Assembly (NCBI RefSeq): GCF_023091745.1 | Contig: NC_068912.1 | Span: 77,363,067-77,427,066, forward strand | Reading direction: 5' to 3' | Length of the DNA stretch: 64,000 nucleotides | Source: Budorcas taxicolor | Lineage: Eukaryota; Chordata; Mammalia; Artiodactyla; Bovidae | Shown here: positions 1-12,954 of the stretch, piece after piece | Numbering within the stretch: position 1 is the first letter of the stretch | Layout: each line of letters starts with the position of its first letter | Position numbers and translations under genes: made by a program | The notes under the pieces: model-generated | Databases searched by the model: none | What the model saw: only the letters and a program-made list of their open reading frames with translations | What the model was told of the DNA's origin: nothing

Positions 1-149
1 CAGGACATAAACTTGGTCTCCAACTCTGTATTCTCAGTCACTCTGGTGGGGCTTCCTCCACAGAACATCTGACCACATGTGGGACAAGAGGAGTCTTTGA
101 GGGAGATGAAATGATATGGACCTCAGCTAAAGGAGAACCATAGTGCTAG

Positions 150-620
150 AGAGAGGACTGTAGTCATCTGAGGGAGACCTGACAGAATTTGTTGCTTACT
201 AGGTATTGGTGAGAGGTGGAGGAGAGGCAGACAGAGCCAGGGAGCTGCAGAAGGGACCACGGGAGGCTCTAGGATAAGAGGATGGGAGGATGGCACTGCT
301 GTTAATCAAAAATACGAGCAAACAGATATAGTACAGGAAAGACAAAGAACACTGTTTGATCATGTTCCCTTTAAAAGTCCTGGTGGAAATCCAATACCAG
401 TTTAGGAGCTAGAGCTCAGGAATGAGGATAAAGCCAGAAAGAGAGATTGCTCAGGCATCCTGAGGAAGATCATAGAAGACATGGGATGAGATCATACACG
501 GAGTGGATATGTGCGGCAAGAATAGAACTAAGAATGGAAGCCGGAGAAACCCTAACACTAAAGGGTAGACTGAGCTGGTGAGACAACAAAAGAGATGGTG
601 TCAGCTAAAAGATTTCCTTT
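150..620 (-). repeat. Probable ancient L2 relic
   Basis: A G/A-rich, weakly structured stretch whose order (a phrase like 'ggagctagagctcagg', then AGAG-rich spacers) resembles the antisense of the L2 LINE body. No open frame is usable and identity is low. Bases 1-150 show nothing I recognise. Confidence 0.4.
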
Positions 621-770
621 CTTTTTCCATGAACCTGGAAATAAATTCTGGATCAGCAGCAGCCATCTTATAACCTTGAGGTAACAAGAGGAGGAAAAGA
701 TCAAGAGAATCACAGATACGTTAACCTAACATAGTTAGTTTACCAAATCATACGAGTATTTAGCTTTCTA

Positions 771-1341
771 CAGACTTTTCTTTTTCTTTTTTGATATTTT
801 GTTGACATACAATATGATATTAGTTTCAGGTATACAACACAGTGATTTCACATTTACATACATTATAAATTGATTGCCATGATAAATCTAATAATCACCT
901 ATCACCATATAAAGTTATTACAGTGCTATTGACTAGATCCCCTGTGCTGTATATTACATTCTCATGATTTATCATATAACTCAAGGTTTGAACTCTTAAT
1001 CCCCTTCACATATTTCCTCCATACTCACACTCCCTCCCTTTTGGCAACTACCTGTTTGTTCTCTGCATCTATGAGTATGTCTGTGTTTTATTTGTTTCAT
1101 TTGTTAGATTCCACATGTAAATGAAGTCATCAGTACTTGTCTTTCTCTGACTTATTTCACTTAGCGTAATATCTTCTAGGTTCATCAATGTTGTCACAAA
1201 TAGCAAGATTTCATTCTTTTTAATGGTGGAATAGTATTCAATTGTTTATGTATGTGTATAAAACACATCTTCTTTATCCATTTATCTATCAAAGGACAGT
1301 TAGTTTGTTTCCATTTACTTAAATAATGTTGCAATGGATAT
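771..1341 (-). mobile_element. L1 fragment, 3' part (split by B1)
   Basis: Antisense of a mammalian L1 3' region. It holds the familiar series on ion-poor AT-rich sequence, the 'cacttagcgtaat' block and the 'aataatgttgcaatggat' block, in the usual order. The match breaks at 1341 and resumes at 4439 without loss, so this and 4439-5552 are one L1 interrupted by B1. Confidence 0.85.
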
Positions 1342-4300
1342 CAAATCAGTTCAGTTCAGTCACTCAGTCATATCCAACTCTTTGTGACCCCATGGACGGC
1401 AACATGCCAGGCTCTGAGTCCATCATCAACAACCAGAGTTTATCCAAACTTATGTCCATTGAGTCAGTGATGCCATCCAACCATCTCATCCTTTGTCATC
1501 CCCTTCTCCTCCTGCCCTTAACCTTCCCCAGCATCAGGGTCTTTTCAAATGAATCAGCTCTTCGCATAAGGTGGCCAAAGTATTGGAGTTTCAGCTTCAT
1601 CATCAGTCCTTCCAAAAACACTCAGGACTGATCTCCTTTAGGATGGACTGGTTTGATCTCCTTGCAGTCCAAGGGACTCTCAAGAGTCTTCTTCACACCA
1701 CAGTTCAAAAGCATCAATTCTTCAGCCCTCAGCTTCCTTTGTAGTCCAACTCTCACATCCATATATGACTACTAGAAAAATCATAGCTTTGGCTAGATGG
1801 ACATTTGTGGGCAAAATAATGCCTCTGCTTTTTAATATGCTGTTTAGGTTGGTCATAGCTTTCCTTCCAAGGAGTAAGTGTCTCTTAATTTCATGGCTGC
1901 AGTCACCATCTGCAGTGATTTTAGAGCCCAAAAACAGAAAGTCTGACACTGTTTCCACATCTATTTCCCATGAAGTGATGGGACCAGATGCCATGATCTT
2001 CATTTTCTGAATGTTGAGCTTTAAGCCAACTTTTTCACTCTCCTCTTTCACTTTCATCAGGAGACTCTTTAGTTCTTCTTCACTTTCTGCCATGAGGGTG
2101 GTGTCATCTGCATATCTGAGGTTATTGATATTTCTCCCAGCAATCTTCATTCCAGCTTGTGCTTCTTCCAGCCCAGCATTTCTCATGGTGTACTCTGCAT
2201 ATAACTTAAATTAGCAGGATGATAATATACAGCTTTGATGTACTTCTTTTCCTATTTGGAACCAGTCTGTTGTTCCATGTCCAGTTCTAACTGTTGCTTC
2301 CTGACCTGCATATAGGTTTCTCAAGAGGCAGGTCAGGTGGTCTGATATTCCCATCTTTTTCAGAACTTTCCACAGTTTTTAGTGATCCACACAGTCAAAG
2401 GCTTTGGTATAGTCAATAAAGCAGAAATAGATGTTTTTCTGGAACTCTCTTGCTTTTTCCATGATCCAGTGGATGTTGGCAATTTTATCTCTGGTTCCTC
2501 TGCCTTTTCTAAAACCAGCTTGAACATCTGGGAGTTCACAGTCCACATATTGCTAAAGCCTGGCTTGGAGAATTTTGAGCATTACTTTGCTTGTGTATGA
2601 GATGAGTGCAATTGTGCGGTAGTTTGAGCATTCTTTGGCGTTGCCTTTCTTTGGGATTGGAATGAAAACTGACCTTTTCCAGTCCTCTGGCCACTGCTCA
2701 GTTTTCCAAATTTGCTGGCATATTGAGTGCAGCACTTTCACAGCATCATCTTTCAGGATTTGAAATAGCTCAACTGGAATTCCATCACCTCCACTAGCTT
2801 TGTTCGTAGTGATGCTTTCTAAGGCCCACTTGACTTCACATTCCAGGATGTCTGGCTCTAGGTGAGTGATCACACCATCGTGATTATCTGGCTCATGAAG
2901 ATCTTTTTTGTACAGTTCTTCTGTGTATTCTTGCCACCTCTTCTTAATATCTTCTGCTTCTGATAGGTCTAGACCAATTCTGTCCTTTATTGAGCCCATC
3001 TTTGCATGAAATGTTCCCTTGGTGTCTCTAATTTTCTTGAAGTGATCTCTAGTCTTTCCCATTCTGTTGTTTTCCTCTATTTCTTTGCATTGATCGCTGA
3101 GGAAGGCTTTCTTATCTCTTCTTGCTATTCTTTGGAACTCTGCTTTCAGATGCTTTTATCTTTCCTTTTCTCCTTTGCTTTTCACTTCTCTTCTTTTCAC
3201 AGCTATTTGTAAGGCCTCCCCAGACAGCCATTTTGCTTTTTTGCATTTCTTTTCCGTGGGGATGGTCTTGATCCCTGTCTTCTGCACAATGTCATGAACC
3301 TCAGTCCATAGTTCATCAGGCATTCTATCTATCAGATCTAGACCCTTAAATCTATTTCTCACTTCCACTATATAATCATAAGGGATTTGATTTATGTCAT
3401 GCCTGAATGATCTAGTGTTTTTCCCCACTTTCTTCATTTAAGTCTGAATTTGGCAATAAGGAGTTTGTGATCTGAGCCACAGTCAGCTCCTGGTCTTGTT
3501 TTTGTTGACTGTATGGAGCTTCTCCATCTTTGGCTGCAAAGAATATAATCAATCTGATTTCGGTGTTGACCATCTGGTGACGTCCATGTGTAGAGTCTTC
3601 TCTTGTGTCGCTGGAAGAGGGTGTTTGATATGACCAGTGTATTTTCTTGGCAAAACTCTATTAGCCTTTGCCCTGCTTCATTCCGTATTCCAAGACCAAA
3701 TTTGCCTGATACTCTAAGTGTTTCTTGACTTCCTAGTTTTGCATTCCAGTCCCCTATAATGAAAAGGACATCTTTTTTGGGTGTTAGTTCTAAAAGGTCT
3801 GTAGGTCTTCATAGAACCATTCAACATCAGCTTCTTTAGTGTTACTGGTCAAGGCATAGACTTGGATTACCATCATATTGAATGTTTTGCCTTGGAAATG
3901 AACAGAGATCATTCCGTCATTTTTGAGACTGCATCCAAGTACTGCATTTCGGACTCTTCTGTTGACTATGATGGCTACTCCATTTCTTCTAAGGGATTCT
4001 TGCCCACAGTAGTAGATATAATGGTCATCTGAGTTAAATTTACCCATTCCAGTACATTTTTGTCCACTGATTCCTAGAATGTTGATGTTCACTCTTGCTA
4101 TCTCCTGTTTGACCACTTTCAATTTGCCTTGATTCATGGACCTGACATTCCAGATTCCTATGAAATATTGCTCTTTATAGCATCAAACCTTCCTTCCATC
4201 ACCAGTCCCATCCACCACTGAGTGTTGTTTTTGCTTTGGCTCTGTGCCTTCATTCTTTCTGGAGTTATTTCTCCACTGATCTTCAGTAGCATATTGGTCA

Positions 4301-4438
4301 CCTACCCACCTGGAGAGTTCATTTTTCAGTGTCCTATGTGTTTGCCTTTTCATACTGTTCATGGGGTTCTCAAGGCAAGAATACTGAGGTGGTTTGCCAT
4401 TCCCTCTCCAGCAGACCACATTTTGTCAGAACTCTCCA
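1342..4438 (-). mobile_element. BovB LINE B1, 3.1 kb, with 10-bp target-site duplication
   Basis: RTE-clade LINE in minus orientation. The left edge is the BovB 3' terminus with TTCAG repeats, and the right edge lies just upstream of the endonuclease region, so the 5' UTR is missing. CAATGGATAT occurs at 1332-1341 and again at 4439-4448, which gives the target-site duplication and exact borders inside the host L1. Confidence 0.95.
1722..4137 (-). pseudogene. B1 endonuclease/reverse transcriptase pseudogene
   Basis: Decayed coding region of a BovB polyprotein (AP-like endonuclease followed by reverse transcriptase). Reading on the minus strand, the endonuclease piece is 3790-4137 (contains GISGQK and a YYCGQESLRRNGVA stretch). 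The linker is 3156-3437, RT fingers and palm start at 2553-3062 (VKVLHSICQQIWK, IPIPKKGN), and the palm with the catalytic YADD box plus the C-terminal domain is 1722-2186. The pieces lie in different frames separated by stops, so no full protein can be made. The YADD box itself is intact. In life the protein would nick DNA and copy BovB RNA by target-primed reverse transcription; this copy cannot do so. Confidence 0.9.
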
Positions 4439-5552
4439 CAATGGATATAGGGGTGCACATATCTTTTCAAAATAGTATTTTTTTTTTCAGACATATACTC
4501 AGAGGTGAAACTGATGAACCATATAATGCTTCTATTTTAATTTTTTGAGGAGCTGCTATACCATTTTCCATAGTTGACTGCACCAATTTACATTCCACTA
4601 ACAGTGAGCAAGTGTTCCCTTTCCTCCACAGCCTTGCCAACAGGTATTATTCATTGTCTTTTTGACAGTGCCATTGTAACAGTCATGAGATGATAGCCCA
4701 TTGTGGTTTTCATCTGCATTTCCTCAATGATTAGTGATGTTGAGCATTTTTCATCTATCTGTTGGCCATCTGTATGTCTTCTTTGGAAATATGTCAATTC
4801 AATTCCTCTGCTCATTTTAAAATCAGACTGTAGTTTTGGTGTTGAATTATGTGAGTTTTTTAATATATTTTGTATATTAACCCCTTACTGGATATTGGAT
4901 ATATCATTTGAAAATATCTTTTCCCATTTGGTAGGTTGCCTTTTTGTTTTGTTGATTATTTTCTTCACCGTGCAAAAAACTTTTTAGTTTGATGTATTCC
5001 CATTTTTTTTCTTTTTCTTTTGTTTCTCTTGCCAAAGGACACATGTTCAAAAATATATTGCTAAGGTTGAAGTAAAAGAGCTTACTTCCTACGTTATCTT
5101 CTTTATGGTTTCAGGTCTTACACTTAAATCTTTAATCCATTTTGAGTTTATTTTTGTATATGGTGTAAGAAAGAGTATACAGTACAAGAAAGTGGTTCAG
5201 TTTCATTCTTTTTCATGTAGCTATCTAGTTTTTTTAACATTATTCATTGAAAAAACTGTCTTTTCCCATATATTCTTGGTTCCTTTTTTGTAAGTTAGTT
5301 GCCTATATATGCATTGGTTTACGTCATTCTATTCCACTGACTTATGTATCTGTCTTTATGCCAGTACCATGCTTTTTTGATTTCTCTAGCTTGTAGCATA
5401 GTTTGAAATCAGGGAGCCTAATAACTACATATTTGCTTTTTTTCTTAAGATTGCTTTGACTATTTGGGGTCTTTTGTGAATTGGTACAAATTTTAGGTTT
5501 ATTTGTTTCTGTTCTATGAACTTTTTAGTAGGTAGTTATAAAACAGAGATTA
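4439..5552 (-). mobile_element. L1 fragment, ORF2 part (continuation after B1)
   Basis: Continues the L1 of 771-1341: antisense ORF2 3' sequence ('ggggtgcacatatcttttc', then 'ccattttccatagttgactgc', then 'ttggccatctgtatgtcttc'). It runs in consensus order up to about 5552 where B2 begins. It is an old copy with no coding capacity. Confidence 0.85.
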
Positions 5553-6677
5553 TTAAAGCAAGAGAGTTCCAGAAAAACATCTATTTCTGCTTTATTGACT
5601 ATGCCAAAGCCTTTGACTGTGTGGATCACAATAAACTGTGGAAAATTCTGAAAGAGATGGGAATACCAGACCACTTGACCTGCCCCTTGAGAAATCTGTA
5701 TGCAGGTCAGGAAGCAACAGTTAGAACTGGACATGGAACAACAGATTGGTTCCAAATAGGAAAAGTACGTCAAGGCTGTATATAGTCACCCTGCTTATTT
5801 AACGTCTATGCAGAATGCATCATGAGAAACGCTGGACTGGAAGAAACACAAGCTGGAATCAAGATTGCAGGAGAAATATCAATAACCTCAGATATGCAGA
5901 TGACACCACCCTTATGGCAGAAAGTGAAGAGGAACTAAAAAGCCTCTTGATGAAAGTGAAAGAGGAGAGTGAAAAAGTTGGCTTAAAGCTCAAAATTCAG
6001 AAAACGAAGATCATGGCATCTGGTCCCATCACTTCATGGGAAATAGATGGGAAAACAGTGGAAAGAATGTCAGACTTTCTTTTTGGGGGCTCCAAAATCA
6101 CTGCAGATGGTGACTGCAGTCATGAAATTAAAAGATGCTTACTCCTTGGAAGAAAAGTTATGACCAACCTAGATAGCATATTGAAAAGCAGAGACATTAC
6201 TTTGCCAACTAAGGTCCGTCTAGTTAAGGCTATGGTTTTTCCTGTGGTCATGTATGGATGTGAGAGTTGGACTGTGAAGAAGGCTGAGCACTGAAGAATT
6301 GATGCTTTTGAACTGTGGTGTTGGAGAAGACTCTTGAGAGTCCCTTGGATTGCAAGGAGATCCAACCAGTCCATTCTGAAGGAGATCAGCCCTGGGATTT
6401 CTTTGGAAGGAATGATGCTAAAGCTGAAACTCCAGTACTTTGGCTACCTCATGCGAAGAGTTGACTCATTGGAAAAGACTCTGATGCTGGGAGGGATTGG
6501 GGGCAGGAGGAGAAGGGGACGACAGAGGATGAGATGGCTGGATGGCATCATGGACTCAATGGACATGAGTCTGAGTGAACTCCTGGAGTTGGTGATGGAC
6601 AGGGAGGCCTGGCATGCTGTGATTCATGGGGTCGCAAAGAGTCAGACACAACTGAGCGACTGAACTGAACTGAACTG
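5553..6677 (+). mobile_element. BovB LINE B2, 1.1 kb, RT to 3' end
   Basis: 5'-truncated BovB in plus orientation, starting in the RT palm and ending at the CTGAA-repeat 3' terminus. Motif A (FIDYAKAFDCVDH) is at 5585-5625 and motif B (RQGCI) is cut by a stop at 5783. YADD is present in the piece 5815-6294, and the C-terminal domain is 6334-6663. The three pieces are in different frames, so it is a pseudogene. No convincing target-site duplication was seen. Confidence 0.9.
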
Positions 6678-7118
6678 ATTCTCAGCTAAAAAGTGAAAAT
6701 AGCTGTCATAAAGGATGATTGTCCTTTCACAACTGTCGTTTGTGACAGTCAAGCCTAGAGAAGTATACTCCATAAACAGATGTGGCATCAAGATACATGG
6801 TAGTATGATTTTGTTAAGCACTATATGACAATCTGTGAACAGTATGAAAGAAAACAAATGATTGGCTATGTCTTAAATTTGGGACGAATTGCATAGGAGC
6901 AAAGTGAATGCGTTATACACAATAAATGGTAAAAACACAAGTTTTCCATGACCTTTGGGTCCTAAATAGGTAGGGAAGATGAATCCAAGTGGAGGCTGAC
7001 ATCTTGGACTTTCCTATCTTATTATAGACAGGTTGAGTTCTCTATGAGGACAAACTATAATCCTAATAGTTAAAGGGGAATAAAGGGCTAAATCTTATGC
7101 CTACAGAAAGAGATTCCC
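6678..7118. other. Unassigned stretch
   Basis: AT-rich sequence between B2 and the next L1. I recognise no repeat family, long open frame or regulatory motif here. Confidence 0.5.
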
Positions 7119-8360
7119 ATAATTTAAGATTTCATGACAAGAAAGTGGAATTGCAATAGTTGTAACAGAGAAAATAGACTTTAAAACAAAAGCCATAAAC
7201 AAAGATAAAGAAAGACACCAGATAAAAGAATCAATACAACAAGAGGATATGACTCTTGTCAACATATATACACCTAATATAGGAGCACTTAAATACATAA
7301 AACAAATACTGACAGACATAAAAGGAGAAATTGACCAGAAGACAATAATAATAGACTTTAAGACCCCACTCACATTAATGGGCAAACCTTCTAGGGAGAA
7401 AATCAATAAGACAATAGAGATCCTAAATGATACCACATTCTAGGGCACAAAACCAGCCTCAACAAATTTAAGAGGATAAAAATTATTTCAGAAATCTTTT
7501 CTGACTACAATAGCATAAACTAGAAATCAACCAGAAGAAAAAATGATTACATGGAGACTAAACAACATGCTAATAAAAAACCAATGCATTAACAATGAAA
7601 TTAAAGAAATAAAAACACACCTTGAGACACTGACACACAACTATACAAAAATCTATGGGATGCAGAAAAAGCAGTTCTTATGGGGAAATTCATAGTGATA
7701 CATGCCTTCATCAAAAAGAAAAAAAGAATCAAACAGTCTAACCTACCACCTAAAGGAATTAGAAGAAGGAGAACCAACAAAACCTAAAGTCAGCAGAGAG
7801 AGGAAATAATAAAGATCCAAGAGGGAGTAAATAAAATAGAGGTTAAAAAAACAATAGAAGAAATCAATAAATCAAGAGCTGATTCTTTGAAATGGTAAAC
7901 AAAACTGACAAACCTCTGACCAGACTCACCAAGAAAAAATGAGAGAGAATCCAGATCAACAAAATAAAAAGTGAAAAAGGAGAAATAGCAACCAATACTG
8001 CATAAATACAAAAAAAAATGTTATAAACACTTATATGCCAACAAATTTAACAATCTAGATGAAATGGACAAGTTTCTAGAAACATACTCTTCTCCAAAAC
8101 TGAATCAAGAAATAGATACTTTGAACACACCCATAGAAGTAAAACAACATCTGAAAAAAGAAAAAACCCAAACTCTCTACAAACAAAAGTCCAGGACCAG
8201 ATGACTTCAACAGTAAATTTACCAAACATATGAAGAATGTAAATTGATTCTTCTTAAATTCTTCCAAAATATTGAACAAGAAGGAATATTCCCAAAGAAA
8301 TTATATAAAATCACCATCACCATGATAGCAAAATCAGAGATACCGTCAAAAAAGAAAATT

Positions 8361-8957
8361 CAATTCAGTCACTTAGTCATGTCCAACTCTTTGTGACCCC
8401 ATGAACTGCAGCACGCCAGGCCTCCCTGTCCATCACCAACTCCCAGAGTCCACCCAAACCCATGTCCATAGAGTCAATGATACCATCCAACTATCTCATC
8501 CTCTGTTGTCCCCTTCTCCTCTTGCCCTCAATCTTTCCCAACATCAGGGCCTTTTCCAATGAGTCAACTCTTTGCATCAGGTGGCCAAAGTATTGGAGCT
8601 TCAGCATCAGTCCTTCCAATGAACACCCAGGACTGATGTCCTTTAAGATGGACTGGTTGGATCTCCTTGCAGTCCAAGAGACTCTCAAGAGTCTTCTCCA
8701 ACACCACAGTTCAAAAGTATAAATTCTTTGGCATTCAGCTTTCTTTATAGTCACATCCATACATGACCATTGGAAAAACCATAGCCTTGACTAGACGGAC
8801 CTTTGTTGGCAAAGTAACATCTCTGCTTTGTAATATACTGTCTAGGTTGGTCATAACTTTCCTTCCAAGGAGTAAGTGTCTTCTAATTTCAAGGCTGCAG
8901 TCACCATCTGCAGTGATTTTGGAGCCCAGAAAAAAATAAAGTCAGCCACTGTTTCCG
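8361..8957 (-). mobile_element. BovB fragment B3 (0.6 kb, 3' end)
   Basis: Minus-strand BovB 3' terminus through the C-terminal RT region, inserted in the L1 of 7135-13601. The L1 sequence resumes at 'acaggccagtatctctgac'. The antisense piece 8491-8760 reads BovB C-terminal residues (TARRSNQSILKDISPG). No clear target-site duplication. Confidence 0.9.
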
Positions 8958-9500
8958 CTACAGGCCAGTATCTCTGACGAATATACTTGCAATAATGTAT
9001 AAGCAAACCAAATCCAACAACACAAAGAAAAGATCATACACCATGATCAAATTGGATTCATCCCAGAATCACAAGGATGGTTCAACATACACAAATCGGT
9101 TACTGTGATACACCGCATCAACAACAGAAAAGACAAAACCCACATGATCATCTCAGTAAATACAGAAATAAACATTTGATAAAATTCTACATTTATTTGT
9201 GATAAAAACCCTTACCAAAGTGTCTATTGAGGGAGCATACCTCAACATGATAAAAGCTGTGGCAAACCCACAGTCATTATAATACTCAGCAGTGAAAAGC
9301 TGAAAGCCTTCCTGCTAAAATTTGGAAGAAGACATGGATGTATACTCTCACCAGTTCTGTTCAACACAGTATTGAACGTCCTGGCCACAGCAGTCGACAA
9401 GAAAAGGAAATGAAAGGTATCCAGATTGGAAGGGAAAGGTAAAATTGTTATTATATGTATATGACACAACACTATATGTGGAAAACTCTAAAGACACCAT

Positions 9501-10428
9501 CAGTTCAGTTCATTCACTCAGTCATGTCCAACTCTGCGACCCCATGAATCGCAGCACGCCAGGCCTCCCTGTCCATCACCAACTCCCAGAGTTCACTCAG
9601 GCTCACATCCACTGAGTCAGTGATGCCATCCAGCCATCTCATCGTCTGTTATCCCCTTCTCCTCCTGCCCCCAATCCCTCCCAGCATCAGAGTCTTTTCC
9701 AATGAGTCAACTCTTCACATGAGGTGGCCAAAGTACTGGAGATTCAGCTTTAGCATCATTCCTTCCAAAGAAATCCCAGGGCTGATCTCCTTCAGAATGG
9801 ACTGGTTGGATCTCCTTGCAGTCCAAGGGACTCTCAAGAGTCTTCTCCAACACCACAGTTCAAAAGCATCAATTCTTCGGCGCTCAGCCCTCTTCACAGT
9901 CCAACTCTCACATCCATACATGACCACAGGAAAAACCATAGCCTTGACTAGATGGACCTTAGTTGGCAAAGTAATGTCTCTGCTTTTCAATATGCTATCT
10001 AGGTTGGTCATAACTTTTCTTCCAAGGAGTAAGCGTCTTTTAATTTCATGGCTGCTGTGACCGTCTGCAGTGATTTTGGAAGCCAAAACAAACAGTCTGA
10101 CAGTGCTTCCACTGTTTTCCCATCTATTTCCCATGAAGTGATGGGACCAGATGCCATGATCTTCATTTTCTGAATGTTGAGCTTTAAGCCAACTTTTTCA
10201 CTCTCCTCTTTCACTTTCATCAAGAGGCTTTTTAGTTCCTCTTTACTTTCTGCCGTAAGGGTGGTGTCATCTGCATATCTGAGGTTATTGACATTTCTCC
10301 TGGCAGTCTGGATTCCAGCTTGTGCTTCTTCAAGTCCAGCGTTTCTCATGATGTATTCTGCATATAAGTTAAATAAGCAGGGTGACAATATACAGCCTTG
10401 ACGTACTCCTTTTCCTATTTGAAACCAG
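9501..10428 (-). mobile_element. BovB fragment B4 (0.9 kb, 3' end to RT motif B)
   Basis: Minus-strand BovB inserted in the same L1. Coding remnants on the minus strand are 10008-10388 (SPCLFNLYAEYIMRNAG, NNLRYADD) and 9715-10134 (C-terminal domain), in two frames. The 5' truncation lies just upstream of motif B. Confidence 0.92.
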
Positions 10429-10570
10429 ACAGAAGCTATTAGATCTGATAAATGAATTCAGCAAAGTAGCAGCATAAAAGAAATATAGAAATCGGTTGCA
10501 TTTCTTTATATTAACAATGAAATATCAGGAAGGGAATGAAAACAAGAAATCCCTTTTAAGATCACATCAA

Positions 10571-10935
10571 GAACTCCTAAGAACAGAGGTTCTATTAAAT
10601 CTAGAAAGTCTGGAAGTCTAGAGAAGCTAGCTATGACTGTCAAAACTAACCTCATTGAAAAATGAGATTCCTCCCCCTTTTAGGAGAGAGCTGCAGATTC
10701 TTTACAGTTGAACCTGTTCTCTTATCCTCATAGTGTACCCACTATGGAGGCATAATTCACCACTACACTGGCTGCCTGTCCAAAGAGTTTTCTCCTGGAA
10801 AAAACTCTATAAATCATTGTAAGCTAGTGGCCATAACTCTCAGGTGCTTACATGAGACCATGTGGAAAAAGACAGTAATTTGAAACTAATTATACTGTTA
10901 CTAGTCCATGAAATAAGTAAATAAAATTTTAAAAA
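10571..10935 (+). other. Unidentified ~365-bp insertion in L1, retrocopy-like
   Basis: This block interrupts otherwise continuous L1 sequence, between 'aagatcacatcaa' and 'ccacattaaaaataag'. The two edges (tcacatcaa / ccacattaa) may be a degenerate target-site duplication. The block matches no repeat I know and has no open frame. Its right end carries AATAAA (10919-10924) followed closely by an A-rich run, as in a polyadenylated RNA copied back into DNA. A retrocopied 3' UTR of an unknown transcript is the simplest reading, with an unrecognised SINE or LTR as alternatives. Confidence 0.5.
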
Positions 10936-11308
10936 CCACATTAAAAATAAGAATAAACCTCACCAAGGAGGTAAAATCTTATACACTAAGAACTACAAAA
11001 CATTGATAAAAGAAAATTGAAGGTGATTCAAAGAAATGGAAAGATATCTCCTGCTCTTGGATTAGAAGAATGAATGTTGTTAAAATGGTAGTATTATCCA
11101 AAACAATCTATAAGTTTAATGTGATTCATTCCTAACAAATTATCCATGACATTTTATCATAGAACTAGGACTAATAATTCTAAAATTTATGTGGCACCAT
11201 AAAGACCCAGAATTGCCAAAACAACCCTGAGGACAAAGAACTAAGGAAGAGGCATAATCCTTGAAGACTTCAGACAATATTAAGAAACTACAGTAATTAA
11301 AATGGTGT

Positions 11309-11947
11309 CAGTTCAGTTCAGTCGCTCAGTTGTGTCCGACTCTTTGCGACCCCATGAATTGCAGCACACCAGGGCTCCCTGTCCATCACCAACTCCCAGA
11401 GTTCAGTCAGACTCATGTCCATCAAGTCAGTGATGCCATCCAGCCATCTCATCCTCTGTCATCCCTTTCTCCTCCTGCCCCCAATCCCTCCCAGCATCAG
11501 AATCTTTTCCAGTGAGTGAGCTCTTCACATGAAGTGGCTAAAGTACTGGAGTTTCAGCTTTAGCATCAGTCCTTCCAAAGAACACCCAGGACTGATCTCC
11601 TTCAAAATGGACTGGTTGGATCTCCTTGCAGTCCAAGGGACTCTCAAGAGTTCTTCAACACCAGAGTTCAAAAGCATCAATTCTTCAGCGCTCAGCTTTC
11701 TTCACAGTCCAACTGTCACATTCATACATGACCACTGGAAAACCATAACCTTGACTAGACGGACCTTTGTCGGCAAAGTAATGTCTCTGCTTTTGAATAT
11801 GCTATATAGCTTGGTCATAACTTTCCTTCCAAGGAGTAAGCATCTTTTAATTTCATGGCTGCAATCACCATCTGCAGTGATTTTGGAGCCCCCCAAAATA
11901 AAGTCTGACACTGTTTCCAGTGTTTCCTCATCTATTTTCCATGAAGT
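11309..11947 (-). mobile_element. BovB fragment B5 (0.64 kb, 3' end)
   Basis: Minus-strand BovB 3' end inserted in the L1. The flanks tggtgt (left) and tagtgt (right) may be a 6-bp target-site duplication with one mismatch. The minus-strand piece 11702-11965 reads DFILGGSKITADGDCSHEIK, typical of BovB downstream of the RT palm. Confidence 0.9.
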
Positions 11948-12954
11948 AGTGTGACACAAAAACAAACATATGGATCAAAGAAATAGAATGGAGAGTCCAG
12001 AAATAAACCCACACAGCATCTGCAGTCACTTAATCTTTGACAAAAGAGACGAGAATATAAAAATGAAAAGAGTCTCTTCAGCAAGAGGTATTGGGAAATT
12101 TGGACAGTTGCATGTAAATAATTTAGAAAACATCCTCATACCATGCACAAAAATAAACATAAAATGGCTTAAAGACTTAAACATAAGACATGACACCATA
12201 GGATTCCTAGAAAAGAACATTGGCAAAAGTTCTCTGACTTAAATCATACCAATGTTTTCTTAGATCAACCTCCCAAGTCAGTAGAAATAAAAGCAAATGT
12301 AAACAGATGGGACCTAATCAAACTTACAAGCTTTTTGCATAGCAAAGAAGATCATAAGCAAAATGAAAAGACAACCTTTAGAATGGGAAAGATATTTGCA
12401 AACAATGAAACTGACAAGGGCTTAGTTTCTGAAATATATGAACAATTCATGCAACTCAACAAAAACAAACAACCCAATTTAAAATGGGCAGAAGAACTAA
12501 ATAGGCATTTCTCCAAAGAAGACATAGAGATGGCCAACGGGCATATGAAAAGATGCTTCAGAGTTGCTAATTATTAGAGAAATGCAAATCAAAGCTACAA
12601 TTAGGTATAACCTCACCTTGGTAAGAATGGCCATCATTAAAAAGTCTACAAATAACAAATGCTGGAGAGGATGCAGAGAAAAGAGAAACCTCCTACACCG
12701 TTGGTGGGAATGTAAATTGGTACAGCCACTATAGCATATAGTATGGAAGTTCCTCAAAAAAAAAAAAAGAGAGCTACCATATGATCTAGCAATCCCTAAT
12801 CTGGGCATATACGTGGATAAAACTATAATTCAAAAAAATACATGCACCCCCCCATGTTAATAGCCAACACATGGATCGAACCATATTCAAATAGCCAGGA
12901 TGTGGAAACAACCTAAATGCCCAGTGACAGATGAATAGATAAAGAAGATGTGGT

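Noticed and set aside
9620..10060. 146-codon plus-strand frame
   Set aside because: Antisense of B4 BovB; similar to frames opposite B7, B21 and B23.
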